From the NCBI GenBank assembly GCA_964641135.1, contig CAZXJV010000002.1:18647-82646 (forward strand): 64,000 nucleotides of DNA. Reading direction: 5' to 3'. A program made the position numbers and the translations under genes. Positions 51,575-59,952 of the stretch are shown here, piece after piece. The first letter of the stretch is position 1. Every line of letters starts with the position of its first letter. The DNA is from Teretinema sp964641135 (lineage in GTDB: Bacteria > Spirochaetota > Spirochaetia > Treponematales > Treponemataceae). The notes beneath the pieces were generated by a model, which saw only the letters and a list, made by a program, of their open reading frames with translations, had not been told where the DNA came from and searched no databases.

Positions 51575-53236
51575 ATGGAAGACTTTACACCAGTCGAAAA
51601 AACCCTCGGGCAGCTGCTGGAAGACAATGCCGCAATCCGGCCCGACCATGAGTTTATTGTGTATCCTGACCGCGATCTCCGCTTTACCTACCGTCAGTTT
51701 GACGAACGGGTAAACTCCCTTGCTCTTGCGTTGCGCTCTACCGGGATAACCAAGGGCGATCATGTGGGAATCTGGGCGACGAATGTTCCGGACTGGCTTA
51801 CCTTCATGTTTGCAACTGCAAAGCTCGGCGCTGTTCTGGTAACCGTGAATACCAATTACAAGCTGCATGAGCTTGAGTATCTGGTCAAACAGGCAGACCT
51901 GAAGGCTCTTGCTGTAATCGGCGGCTGGCGGGATTCCGATTATGTCGGGATGGTAAATGAACTTGTTCCCGAGCTGAAAACTTCACAGCGGGGTCATTTA
52001 AAAAGCGGGCGTTTCCCGAAACTTGAAACAGTGATTTTTATCGGCCAGGAAAAACACCGGGGTATGTATAATACCGCCGAGCTCTTGCTTCTGGGCAGTC
52101 ACGCCGATCCGTCCGAACTTAAAGCAATAGCTGCGGAACTTGATCCTCAGGACATTGTGAACATGCAGTACACCTCCGGTACCACAGGTTTTCCCAAGGG
52201 TGTAATGCTGACTCACCACAATATCGTCAATAACGGTTTTGCCATCGGCGAGTGTCAACGCTTCAGCGACCGCGACCGGCTTTTGCTTCCGGTGCCGCTG
52301 TTTCACTGTTTCGGCTGTGTTCTCGGGGTTATGGCCACGATTACACACGGCGGTACACTGGTTATTCTTGAAACCTTTGATCCTCTTTTGGCCCTGGCCT
52401 CCATTCAAAAGGAAAAATGCACTGCCCTGTATGGGGTGCCCACCATGTTTATCGCCGAGCTGAATCATCCCATGTTCAAGATGTTTGATCTTTCCAGTCT
52501 GCGGACAGGTATCATGGCCGGTTCTCCCTGCCCGATGGAAACCATGAAGCAGGTTATAAATGACATGCATTGTTCCGAGGTAACGATTGCCTACGGCTTG
52601 ACCGAGGGCTCGCCGGTTATGACCCAGACACGGACTGATGACCCGATTGATGTGCGGGTAAATACAGTCGGCAGCAATCTTCCCGGTATCGAGGTAAAGG
52701 TGCTTGATCCCGAGACCGGGCTTGAGTGTCCTCGCGGTGTGCACGGCGAGCTGTGCTGCCGCGGCTACAATGTCATGAAGGGTTATTACAAGATGGAAGA
52801 GGCTACCGCCCGGGCAGTGGACAAAAACGGCTGGCTGCATTCAGGAGACCTGGGCATGCAGGATGAGCGGGGTTATTTTTATGTTACCGGGCGTATCAAG
52901 GATATGATTATCCGTGGCGGCGAAAACGTCTATCCGAAGGAAGTGGAAAATTTCCTTTTAACAATGCCGGGTGTCAAGGACGCCCAGGTTATCGGGGTTC
53001 CCAGCCCGAAGTACGGCGAGCAGGTCGGCGTGTTTATCAAGGTAAAAGACGGCGCGAGCCTGAGCGAGGCAGATGTCACTGATTTTTGCCGGGGGCAGAT
53101 TGCCCGGTTTAAAACGCCGAAGTACATCTTCTTTGTGGACGACTATCCGATGACCGCGTCGGGCAAGATACAAAAATATAAACTGCGCGAGATGTCGACC
53201 GAACTGCTTGCTGCCCGAGGTGTTGAAGTAGTGTGA
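51575..53236 (+). CDS. AMP-binding acyl-CoA synthetase
   Basis: A 553-residue ATP-dependent acid:CoA ligase of the ANL superfamily, resembling FadD-like and medium-chain acyl-CoA synthetases. Motifs: P-loop-like YTSGTTGFPKG (about 199-209), AYGLTEGSPV (about 344-353), the HSGDLG aspartate (about 420), GRIKDMIIRGGENVYPKEVE hinge/A8 region (about 430-449), and the catalytic lysine in ASGKIQKYKLRE near residue 533. Substrate chain length cannot be decided. Shine-Dalgarno GGAAGG lies 5 bases upstream. Cotranscribed with the XRE-cupin gene; it ends 75 bases before the lacI-like gene. Confidence 0.93.
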   Translation: MEDFTPVEKTLGQLLEDNAAIRPDHEFIVYPDRDLRFTYRQFDERVNSLALALRSTGITKGDHVGIWATNVPDWLTFMFATAKLGAVLVTVNTNYKLHELEYLVKQADLKALAVIGGWRDSDYVGMVNELVPELKTSQRGHLKSGRFPKLETVIFIGQEKHRGMYNTAELLLLGSHADPSELKAIAAELDPQDIVNMQYTSGTTGFPKGVMLTHHNIVNNGFAIGECQRFSDRDRLLLPVPLFHCFGCVLGVMATITHGGTLVILETFDPLLALASIQKEKCTALYGVPTMFIAELNHPMFKMFDLSSLRTGIMAGSPCPMETMKQVINDMHCSEVTIAYGLTEGSPVMTQTRTDDPIDVRVNTVGSNLPGIEVKVLDPETGLECPRGVHGELCCRGYNVMKGYYKMEEATARAVDKNGWLHSGDLGMQDERGYFYVTGRIKDMIIRGGENVYPKEVENFLLTMPGVKDAQVIGVPSPKYGEQVGVFIKVKDGASLSEADVTDFCRGQIARFKTPKYIFFVDDYPMTASGKIQKYKLREMSTELLAARGVEVV

Positions 53237-53243
53237 CAAACCC

Positions 53244-53308
53244 TTTTTATCCTTGCTGCGTTGTGCTATAGTCAATTCGTGAAAACACTTTCGCAGCAAG
53301 GATAAAAA
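53244..53308 (+). promoter_or_regulatory. 17-bp perfect inverted repeat covering the lacI-like ribosome binding site
   Basis: TTTTTATCCTTGCTGCG (53244-53260) is repeated in inverted orientation at 53292-53308, separated by 31 bases. The right arm contains the AAGGA Shine-Dalgarno (53298-53302) of the gene that starts at 53312. An RNA that includes both arms would hide this site. A TATAGT hexamer (53267-53272) in the loop could start a transcript lacking the left arm. Alternatively the arms are two protein-binding sites. Confidence 0.7.
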
Positions 53309-53311
53309 GTT

Positions 53312-54349
53312 ATGGCAATTACCATTCATGACGTGGCTAAAAAGGCCGGCGTTTCAATCTCGACCGTTTCCAAGGTGATACACAAGTCGCCGCGCATTTC
53401 CGAGCCGACAGCTGACCGGGTGCGCAAGGTGATGGAAGAGATGCAGTTTCAGCCCAACAGTATTGCGCGGGCCTTTGCCCGCCAGTCCAGCGGCACCATC
53501 GGGGTACTGATGAACATGTACCCCAATTCGGTTGCCGAGTCTCCCCATGCCTATCAGGTTCTTGGGGGGATTGAAGGCATCCTGCAGGAAAACGGATACC
53601 TGCTTTCCATCTCCAACATCGCAAAGGCAGAGGACATCCGCAATGTTATGGATCTGATGGTCCGCGCAAAGCGCATTGACGCCTTTATTTTGCACTCATC
53701 GTATCTGTCCAGTCAGATCATCAGTTTTTTAAAGACCGGTTCGGTTCCCTGGGTGGTCATTGGCCGTACAGAAACAGTTGACCCGGCTCACTGGGTGGAT
53801 GTGGATAACCGGGCAGCAGGGCGCATGGCTGCAGAACATATTCTTGCTATCGGCCGCTCCACCCCGGTCTTTGTCGGCGGAAGCCATGAAGACGGAATAA
53901 CGACCAAGCGCCTTACCGGTGTAAACGAAGCCTTTGCAGGGCGGGTTCATACTCCGGAGCAAGGATTTCTGCTTTCCGGTGCAGTTGATTTTGCAAGCGG
54001 TTACCGCGTTCTGCGTGAACGGCTGGATAATCCTGCGCTCGAGAAGCCGGATGCGGTGATCTGTTCCAGCAACTTTGTTGCTGCCGGCGCCATGCGCGCT
54101 GCCAAAGATGCAGGTTTGTCCATTCCGGAGGATATAGCCTTTATCGGTTTTGACGACTTCCCCCTGGCCCCCTTTCTTGAGCCTGCCCTCACTATTGTTG
54201 ATATGGATATGTTTGCGCTGGGAACCCTAGCGGGCGAGGCCATTATTGAACAGATAAAGCCCCAGGACCGCTGGACCTATCCCCGCCTGCTGGCTCCGCA
54301 CCTTGTAGTGCGCGGTTCAACTGTGCCCGGCGGTAACCGGCGTGCCTGA
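53312..54349 (+). CDS. LacI-family transcriptional regulator
   Basis: 345 residues. N-terminal LacI helix-turn-helix (ITIHDVAKKAGVSISTVSKVIH, residues 3-24) and hinge helix region (NSIARAFARQSS), then a periplasmic-binding-protein-like effector domain (about 60-335; TIGVLMNMYPNS, then AFIGFDDFPLAPFLEP and DMFALGTLAGEAIIEQI). The effector is likely a sugar, but no sugar uptake or catabolic gene lies next to it. AAGGA lies 9 bases before the ATG within an inverted repeat. The gene is followed by hairpin element copy 4 and converges on prfC. Confidence 0.94.
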   Translation: MAITIHDVAKKAGVSISTVSKVIHKSPRISEPTADRVRKVMEEMQFQPNSIARAFARQSSGTIGVLMNMYPNSVAESPHAYQVLGGIEGILQENGYLLSISNIAKAEDIRNVMDLMVRAKRIDAFILHSSYLSSQIISFLKTGSVPWVVIGRTETVDPAHWVDVDNRAAGRMAAEHILAIGRSTPVFVGGSHEDGITTKRLTGVNEAFAGRVHTPEQGFLLSGAVDFASGYRVLRERLDNPALEKPDAVICSSNFVAAGAMRAAKDAGLSIPEDIAFIGFDDFPLAPFLEPALTIVDMDMFALGTLAGEAIIEQIKPQDRWTYPRLLAPHLVVRGSTVPGGNRRA

Positions 54350-54388
54350 CAGGCTGATGACAAAGGCAACCAGGGCATTGTCCTGTTG

Positions 54389-54425
54389 GCAGGGTGCTGA
54401 CACTCCCGATGCTTGTCAGCATCCC
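54389..54425 (+). repeat. Intergenic hairpin element, copy 4
   Basis: GCAGGGTGCTGACA, loop CTCCCGATGCT, TGTCAGCATCCC: an 11-bp stem with one bulge. The loop keeps CGATGC. It fills the gap between the convergent lacI-like and prfC genes and touches the prfC stop codon. Confidence 0.75.
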
Positions 54426-54426
54426 G

Positions 54427-56028
54427 TCAGGCGCGGGCTTCGCGCATCTCCGAAGTAGCGTAAAAGCGGATGGCCGGATTGGTGTCGCGGGTGCGGTTAA
54501 AGCCCCATTCCGATTCCGAAACCAGAACATGAGTACCCCGGATATCAACCAGTATGCGCCGTGAATTGGTTTCCACAAAATCGTCCAGTTTCTTTGCGTC
54601 ATCAGAGGTTATCCAGTGGGCAATCGACAGATCGATCGGTTCATAGGTACAGGATGCGCCGTATTCAAATTCCAGACGATATTTAAGAACTTCAAGCTGC
54701 AGCTGACCAACCACGCCTATGACACGGGCATTAGGCCGGTGCAGCCGCGAGAAGATCTGCACAACCCCTTCTTCGGCAAGCTGATTAAGCCCCTTGTGGA
54801 ACTGCTTTTCCTTTAAGGGATCGGCGTTGTTGATGGCCCGGAAGATCTGCGGGGCAAAGTTGGGTATACCCTTGAACATGACAGACTCGCCCTCTGTCAG
54901 GGTATCGCCGATCTTGAAGGTGCCGGTGTCATGCAGGCCGATGATGTCGCCCGGCCATGCCTCGTCAATAATGTCGCGGTCCTGGCTCATGAAGGCCGTC
55001 GGATTCGCCGCCCGGAAAGTTTTTCCGGAGCTGACATGGTAGTAGATCTTGTTGCGTTCGAACCTTCCCGAACAGACCCGCAAAAACGCAATGCGGTCCC
55101 GGTGTTTGGGATTCATGTTCGCATGAATCTTGAATACAAAGCCGGTAAACTTTGGCTCCTCGGGTGCGACGCTGCGCTCCTCGGCTTCCTTTGGTGTGGG
55201 GTAGGGTGCTATTTCAACCAGGGCATCCAGAAGTTCGGCTACACCGAAATTGTTCAGGGCGGAACCGAAAAAGACCGGGGTTGCCTTTCCGGCAAGATAT
55301 TCGTCTTTATCAAAAGCCGGATAAATGCCGCTTACCATTTCGATTTCCTCGCGCAGCCGGCGGGCAAGAGAGGCGCCCACCAGCTCGACAAGGCGGGGAT
55401 CGGCCAGATCATTGATCTGCACGGTGTCGGTGGGCAGCCGGTCCTGTCCGGGGCGGAACAGGTGAATTGAGCGTGTTGCAAGATTATACACGCCTTTGAA
55501 GAGCCGCCCCTGGCCAATCGGCCAGGTAACCGGCCGAACCTCGACCGCCAGTTCGCGTTCAATTTCATCCAGTAATTCCACCGGATCCTTGCCTTCGCGG
55601 TCCAGCTTGTTCACAAAGGTCGCGATGGGAGTGGCGCGCATCCGGCACACAACACAGAGCTGGCGGGTGCGGTCCTCGACACCCTTAACGGAGTCAATGA
55701 CGATGAGCGAGCTGTCGACGGCCGAAAGACCGCGGTAGGTATCTTCGGAGAAGTCCGCGTGTCCGGGAGTGTCCAGCAGGTTGATCTTGCGGCCCCGGTA
55801 TTCAAAACCCATGACCGAGGTGCTGATGGAGATTCCGCGCTCCTGCTCCATCTTCATGAAGTCGGAAACCGCAGCACGGCTTGATTTGCCGGACTTGACA
55901 GCCCCGGCGATATGGATGGCTCCGCCGAACAGCAGAAGCTTTTCGGTGATTGTTGTTTTACCGGCATCAGGGTGCGAGATAATCGCGAAGGTCAGCCGGC
56001 GGTGAATTTGGGAAGTCAGTTCGGTCAT
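54427..56028 (-). CDS. prfC: Peptide chain release factor 3
   Basis: RF3 is the GTPase that recycles class I release factors from the ribosome. 533 residues with the full set of G motifs: SHPDAGKTT (18-26), GISISTSV (65-72 switch I), DTPGHADF (about 85-92) and NKLDRE (about 140-145), followed by the RF3-specific domains II and III (FVFKIHANMNPKHRDRIAFLRVCSG; VVGQLQLEVLKYRLEFEYGA). Length is typical. No Shine-Dalgarno precedes the ATG; a promoter ends 9 bases upstream. Monocistronic, convergent with the lacI-like gene and divergent from the M16 gene. Confidence 0.96.
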   Translation of the reverse strand: MTELTSQIHRRLTFAIISHPDAGKTTITEKLLLFGGAIHIAGAVKSGKSSRAAVSDFMKMEQERGISISTSVMGFEYRGRKINLLDTPGHADFSEDTYRGLSAVDSSLIVIDSVKGVEDRTRQLCVVCRMRATPIATFVNKLDREGKDPVELLDEIERELAVEVRPVTWPIGQGRLFKGVYNLATRSIHLFRPGQDRLPTDTVQINDLADPRLVELVGASLARRLREEIEMVSGIYPAFDKDEYLAGKATPVFFGSALNNFGVAELLDALVEIAPYPTPKEAEERSVAPEEPKFTGFVFKIHANMNPKHRDRIAFLRVCSGRFERNKIYYHVSSGKTFRAANPTAFMSQDRDIIDEAWPGDIIGLHDTGTFKIGDTLTEGESVMFKGIPNFAPQIFRAINNADPLKEKQFHKGLNQLAEEGVVQIFSRLHRPNARVIGVVGQLQLEVLKYRLEFEYGASCTYEPIDLSIAHWITSDDAKKLDDFVETNSRRILVDIRGTHVLVSESEWGFNRTRDTNPAIRFYATSEMREARA

Positions 56029-56037
56029 AAGGTCAAC

Positions 56038-56066
56038 AGAATACCGGCATAGACTGAGCCGGTCAA
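56038..56066 (-). promoter_or_regulatory. Promoter of a nearly leaderless prfC
   Basis: Minus strand TTGACC (56066-56061), 17 bases, TATTCT (56043-56038). The -10 box ends 9 bases before the prfC ATG. Confidence 0.5.
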
Positions 56067-56129
56067 CGGTTTCGCTGTGTTTCTTTTTTATGCTAGAGTG
56101 GTTATAACAGAAAATGAAGAGAGGTTAAC

Positions 56130-58964
56130 ATGATTCGACGACTGACGGCTTTGTGGTATTCCTTCCTTGTCGTGGCGCTTTTGGTCTCCTGCACCGGCGG
56201 TGCACGCCCAGCGCAGGTACGCGCGCTGGAAACCGATATAGCAATTGTTTCCGGTGTTCTTGATAACGGCTTTGAATACCGGATTCTGCCGAATTCCTAT
56301 CCCTTAAATCGCATCAGTTTTCAGCTTGTGGTACGGGCTGGTTCCATACATGAAGATGATGACCAGCTGGGTATTGCTCATCTGGTTGAGCACATGGCCT
56401 TTAACGGCAGTACCCATTTCAGCAAAAATTCCCTTGTTGATTATTTTGAATTGATCGGCATGCAATTCGGTCCCGAGGTAAATGCCTATACCAGTTTTGA
56501 CGAAACGGTCTACAAGCTGGAAATACCCGCCGATGACCCTGCAATTCTTGAGCAAACCCTGCTGGTTTTGCAGGACTGGGCCATGGGGCTTACCTTTGAT
56601 CCGGAAGAACTTGATAAGGAACGCGGTGTTGTCATCGAGGAATGGCGTGTCGGGCGCGGCGCTAATGCCCGATTACTGGATAAACATCTGCCGGTTTTGC
56701 TTGGCAGTTCACGATATGCCGGACGGCTTCCAATCGGAGACCCGGAAATAATTCGTACCATCAGCCGCGAGCGGGTGGTTGATTTTTACCGCCGCTGGTA
56801 TCGGGCTGACCGCATGGCCCTGGTTGTTTCGGGTGTGGTAGAACCGGATTCAATGCGCACTCACATAAAGCGTACCTTCACCCCGGTAGCGGCCGATGGG
56901 CCTGCCCCTGCTGAGCCGCCGCGAGGCATCCTTGTGCCTGATTCGCTGCGGGTTTCTGTTGCAACAGATTCCGAGCTACCCTATGCGATGATAGAAGTGT
57001 ACGGAGCACGACCTGCTGAGCCGCTTACCTCAGTGCCTCAGTACCGCCAGTCATTGGTGAACAGCCTTGCCTTTTCCATTTTTAACAAGCGTCTTACCGA
57101 ACGCACGCTGGAAGGAGATCCTCCCTTTTTGGCTGCGGGTGCCGGTTTTCAGCCCCTTGTGCGCGGGATGGAATTTCCCTGGATGGCAGTTATTCCGTCG
57201 GAAGGTTCCCTGGAGCGTGGTTTTACCGCGATGCTTGAAACCTGGCAACTGTTGGCGGTACACGGCGCTACAGAAGGCGAGTTGACTGCCGAGAAGGCGG
57301 CCGCCCGTAACCGGATTGAGCAGTCCTGGCTTAACCGTGATAAACAGCGATCTTCTGACCTTGCCGCCCGTATTGTTGCAAGCTGGCTTACACGTTCGGC
57401 CCATCCTTCCCTGGACAGTATGCGCCAGCTGTATGACGAATTGCTGCCGGGAATTTCCGTTGACGAGATAAATGTTGTACTGCGTGATTTAACACCGCGA
57501 GACCGGGCGGCACTTCTGATCAGTGTCCCTGCCTCAGCATCTTCTGTTCCTGAATCTTCTACCTGGGGATCCGCGTTCCGGGATTTCCGTTTGCCCGAAC
57601 AGAGCGCTAGCTGGAGCGGTGCCGATCTTGATCGGCCTCTGTGGCCACCTGCTGGATATTTGGGATCAACCGGGAGCATTGAAGGGCGTCAGCGTCTTTC
57701 AGATCGCGGAATTGAACGCTGGAGCCTGTCCAACGGTGCAACGGTAATAATATATCCCACAGACTTCAAGAATGACGAGGTTTTGTTCCGGGCTTTTTCT
57801 CCCGGGGGATTATCTTTGTTTGAAGACGAAAAACTGGCTTCTGCCCTTGTGGCAACCAGCCTGCAAGCCCGTTCCGGACTGAACGGTTTTGGACCGGTTG
57901 ATCTGCAGCGTAAACTGTCAGGACAAACTGTTGGCGTTTCATCCTGGGTCAGCGACGCCTGGCAGGGGCTTTCGGGTTCTTCTTCCATTCGGGATATGGA
58001 AACCCTGTTTCAGCTTGTAATGTTGCACTTTACCGCTCCGGATTCCACAGAGGCAGCCTGGCGTTCACTGATGAGCAACCTTTCTACTGTTGCCGCAAAC
58101 CGCCTGACCGATCCGAATCAGCAGTTCGCCGATCTGAAAGACCGCCTGGTTAGCGGGTATCATCCCCGGGTACGGCCGCTTTCCCCGGAGTTGATAGCCG
58201 AGATGGATTTCGAATCAGCAGCGCGTATCTATCGCGACCTTTTTGAGGGTGCTTCCGATTTTACCTTTGTGTTAACCGGATCAGTTGATCCGGTTGTCCT
58301 TGAAGATCTTGTTGTGCGTTATCTGGCGGCCCTTCCTGCCGGGAAGCCAGCCGGGACGCCTCGCCGCACGGCTATTGATCGGGGAGTCCGGTTCCCGTTG
58401 GGCATTGTTCAGGACAGTATCCGTGCCGGCCTTGAGCCGCGCAGTTCGGTCTTTTTGTCCTGGGGAGGGCGGACCCCTCGAGGTGAGGATCCCTGGCGTG
58501 ATCTTGAATTCCTTGCAAGCCTTTTGCAGATTCGTCTGCGCGAGGTTATTCGTGAAGACATGAGCGGAACCTATGGTGTGCGGGTACGTTCCTCTCACAG
58601 TCCTTCTCCAATAGACAGCTGGCAGCTTTTTGTTGAATTCGGGTGTGAACCGGGCCGTGAACAGGAACTGAAGCAGGCTGTACTGCGCGAGATAGAATGG
58701 GTAAAAAACGGCGGTGCAGACGAAACCTATTTACAGAAATTACGCGAAGGCCATGTGAAAGGTCTTGAAACTGCGATGCGAACCAACGGTTTCTGGGTGG
58801 GGGCTCTTTCCGGAGCATTGCAGCGCAACCGTGCCGTATCCGAGCTGGATGCCTTGCCCGGTCTTGCGGACCGCTTGTCTGCCGGGTATATGGCAGCGCT
58901 GGCCCGCCGGTATCTGCCGGCCGACAACTATGTCGAGGCAGTTCTGTATCCGGCTGAGCGCTAA
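56130..58964 (+). CDS. M16 family zinc protease, lipoprotein
   Basis: A 944-residue pitrilysin/insulinase-type metalloprotease with two M16 modules in one chain. The inverted zinc motif HLVEH is at residues 84-88 and the distal glutamate lies in ERGVVIEEW near 165. The second half (about 540-940) repeats the fold without zinc ligands, as in other family members. The signal peptide ends LLVSC (Cys21), predicting lipid anchoring in the periplasm. AGAGAGG lies 5 bases before the ATG. Relatives degrade peptides in the cell envelope. The gene stands alone, followed by hairpin element copy 5. Confidence 0.94.
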   Translation: MIRRLTALWYSFLVVALLVSCTGGARPAQVRALETDIAIVSGVLDNGFEYRILPNSYPLNRISFQLVVRAGSIHEDDDQLGIAHLVEHMAFNGSTHFSKNSLVDYFELIGMQFGPEVNAYTSFDETVYKLEIPADDPAILEQTLLVLQDWAMGLTFDPEELDKERGVVIEEWRVGRGANARLLDKHLPVLLGSSRYAGRLPIGDPEIIRTISRERVVDFYRRWYRADRMALVVSGVVEPDSMRTHIKRTFTPVAADGPAPAEPPRGILVPDSLRVSVATDSELPYAMIEVYGARPAEPLTSVPQYRQSLVNSLAFSIFNKRLTERTLEGDPPFLAAGAGFQPLVRGMEFPWMAVIPSEGSLERGFTAMLETWQLLAVHGATEGELTAEKAAARNRIEQSWLNRDKQRSSDLAARIVASWLTRSAHPSLDSMRQLYDELLPGISVDEINVVLRDLTPRDRAALLISVPASASSVPESSTWGSAFRDFRLPEQSASWSGADLDRPLWPPAGYLGSTGSIEGRQRLSDRGIERWSLSNGATVIIYPTDFKNDEVLFRAFSPGGLSLFEDEKLASALVATSLQARSGLNGFGPVDLQRKLSGQTVGVSSWVSDAWQGLSGSSSIRDMETLFQLVMLHFTAPDSTEAAWRSLMSNLSTVAANRLTDPNQQFADLKDRLVSGYHPRVRPLSPELIAEMDFESAARIYRDLFEGASDFTFVLTGSVDPVVLEDLVVRYLAALPAGKPAGTPRRTAIDRGVRFPLGIVQDSIRAGLEPRSSVFLSWGGRTPRGEDPWRDLEFLASLLQIRLREVIREDMSGTYGVRVRSSHSPSPIDSWQLFVEFGCEPGREQELKQAVLREIEWVKNGGADETYLQKLREGHVKGLETAMRTNGFWVGALSGALQRNRAVSELDALPGLADRLSAGYMAALARRYLPADNYVEAVLYPAER

Positions 58965-59033
58965 CAGGGTGCTGAAAAACACGATGCTGCCAAAGGATAG
59001 TTGGCCTTTGGCAGCTGCCTTCATGTCTTTCAG
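58965..59033 (+). repeat. Intergenic hairpin element, copy 5 (partial) with a second hairpin
   Basis: CAGGGTGCTGA-AAAACACGATGCT resembles the left arm and loop of the element, but the right arm is replaced by an 11-bp perfect hairpin (GCTGCCAAAGG at 58986-58996 with CCTTTGGCAGC at 59005-59015). CTGAAA (58972-58977) can still pair with TTTCAG (59028-59033). It lies between two convergent genes and may end both transcripts, although no T-run is seen. Confidence 0.5.
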
Positions 59034-59869
59034 TCCAGCCGTTTACCGTCGGTACTGATGGTAACGACCTGCCAGGGGATGAACTTGCCGCTTGCTTTCA
59101 GGGCCTCGGTAGCAGAGCGTGCAAGACCGCTGCAGCAGGGTACTTCCATGCGCACTACAGTCAGGCTTTTAATGTTGTTGTTGGCAAGGATTGCGGTGAG
59201 TTTTTCTGTATAATCGCCTTCATCCAGTTTGGGGCAGCCGATTAGCGTAATCCGGTTCTTGATAAAATCCTGGTGGAAGGTTGCGTAGGCATAGGCGGCG
59301 CAGTCAGCAGCGATCAAAAGATTCGCGCCGTCAAGCCAGCCTGCGTTCACCGGTGCCAGCTTTATCTGCACCGGCCACTGGCGCAGCTCGGAAGCAGGGG
59401 CGGCAGACGACGCTGCCCCTGCTGTTTCCGGGACGCCGGTTCCGCTGCTGTTCGGGGACGCGGGTGCGTTTGCCGCTGCAGGGCGGTTTAACGTGCGTGC
59501 CATTGAACCGGGGCAGGAGCAGCCGCCATGACCGGATGGTGCAGGATCTTTGCCGAGGGAGGCCATGGGCCCTGCGATAATGCGTTCGGCGGACTGGGGG
59601 GGTGCTTCCTCTTTGTGCAGGGTTTTTCCCTGCGCCGCAAGATGTGCTTCTACTGCCGCCTCATCATAGGCTGCCGCTTCGCGTTCTTCAAAGGTTATCG
59701 CGCCGGTGGGGCAGGCCGGCAGACAGTTCCCCAGTCCGTCGCAATAGTCATCCCGGATCAGCCGGGCTTTACCGTCAACCATTGTGATGGCGCCTTCGTG
59801 ACAGGCTGACACGCACAATCCGCACCCATTACAGGCCGCTTCATCTATCTTGATTATCTGTCGTTTCAT
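59030..59869 (-). CDS. Two-cluster [4Fe-4S] ferredoxin-like protein with C-terminal cysteine domain
   Basis: 279 residues. Two ferredoxin motifs lie at the N-terminus: CNGCGLCVSACHEGA (about 13-27) and CDGLGNCLPACPTGA (about 43-57); the second has a Leu-Gly insertion pattern rather than CxxCxxC. A disordered Ala/Pro/Ser linker (about 95-160) joins a C-terminal domain with DCAAYAYATFH, IGCPKLDEGDYTEKL and VPCCSGLARSA. This architecture is common beside Crp/Fnr regulators in anaerobes, sometimes with hybrid-cluster protein. ATG 59869 has GGAGG upstream; the 23 residues before it are intergenic. Probably an electron-transfer or redox-sensing protein under control of the divergent regulator. Confidence 0.9.
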   Translation of the reverse strand: MKRQIIKIDEAACNGCGLCVSACHEGAITMVDGKARLIRDDYCDGLGNCLPACPTGAITFEEREAAAYDEAAVEAHLAAQGKTLHKEEAPPQSAERIIAGPMASLGKDPAPSGHGGCSCPGSMARTLNRPAAANAPASPNSSGTGVPETAGAASSAAPASELRQWPVQIKLAPVNAGWLDGANLLIAADCAAYAYATFHQDFIKNRITLIGCPKLDEGDYTEKLTAILANNNIKSLTVVRMEVPCCSGLARSATEALKASGKFIPWQVVTISTDGKRLD

Positions 59870-59888
59870 GGTAGTTTCCTCCGTTCGA

Positions 59889-59901
59889 TATATTGAATAT
59901 A
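59889..59901. promoter_or_regulatory. Palindrome TATATTGAATATA in the divergent promoter region
   Basis: A 6-1-6 AT-rich palindrome between the Fe-S gene and the Crp/Fnr gene. On the minus strand it may contain the -10 region of the Fe-S gene. Confidence 0.35.
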
Positions 59902-59921
59902 CCGTATTGACCGGGATATGA

Positions 59922-59937
59922 TGTTGCAAATGCAACA
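59922..59937. promoter_or_regulatory. Candidate Crp/Fnr operator TGTTGCAAATGCAACA
   Basis: A perfect 7-2-7 palindrome 15 bases upstream of the regulator's start codon and 52 bases upstream of the Fe-S gene start. Its size and symmetry suit a dimeric Crp/Fnr-family protein, so it is a good candidate for autoregulation and for control of the divergent gene. Confidence 0.55.
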
Positions 59938-59952
59938 AGGGAGGTGTATTAC

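Noticed and set aside
51998..52840. 280-codon minus-strand frame inside the acyl-CoA synthetase gene
   Set aside because: Shadow frame; the plus-strand product has all ANL motifs.
53244..53308. Intrinsic terminator after the acyl-CoA synthetase gene
   Set aside because: The inverted repeat is long but its loop is 31 bases and no T-run follows the right arm; instead it covers a Shine-Dalgarno.
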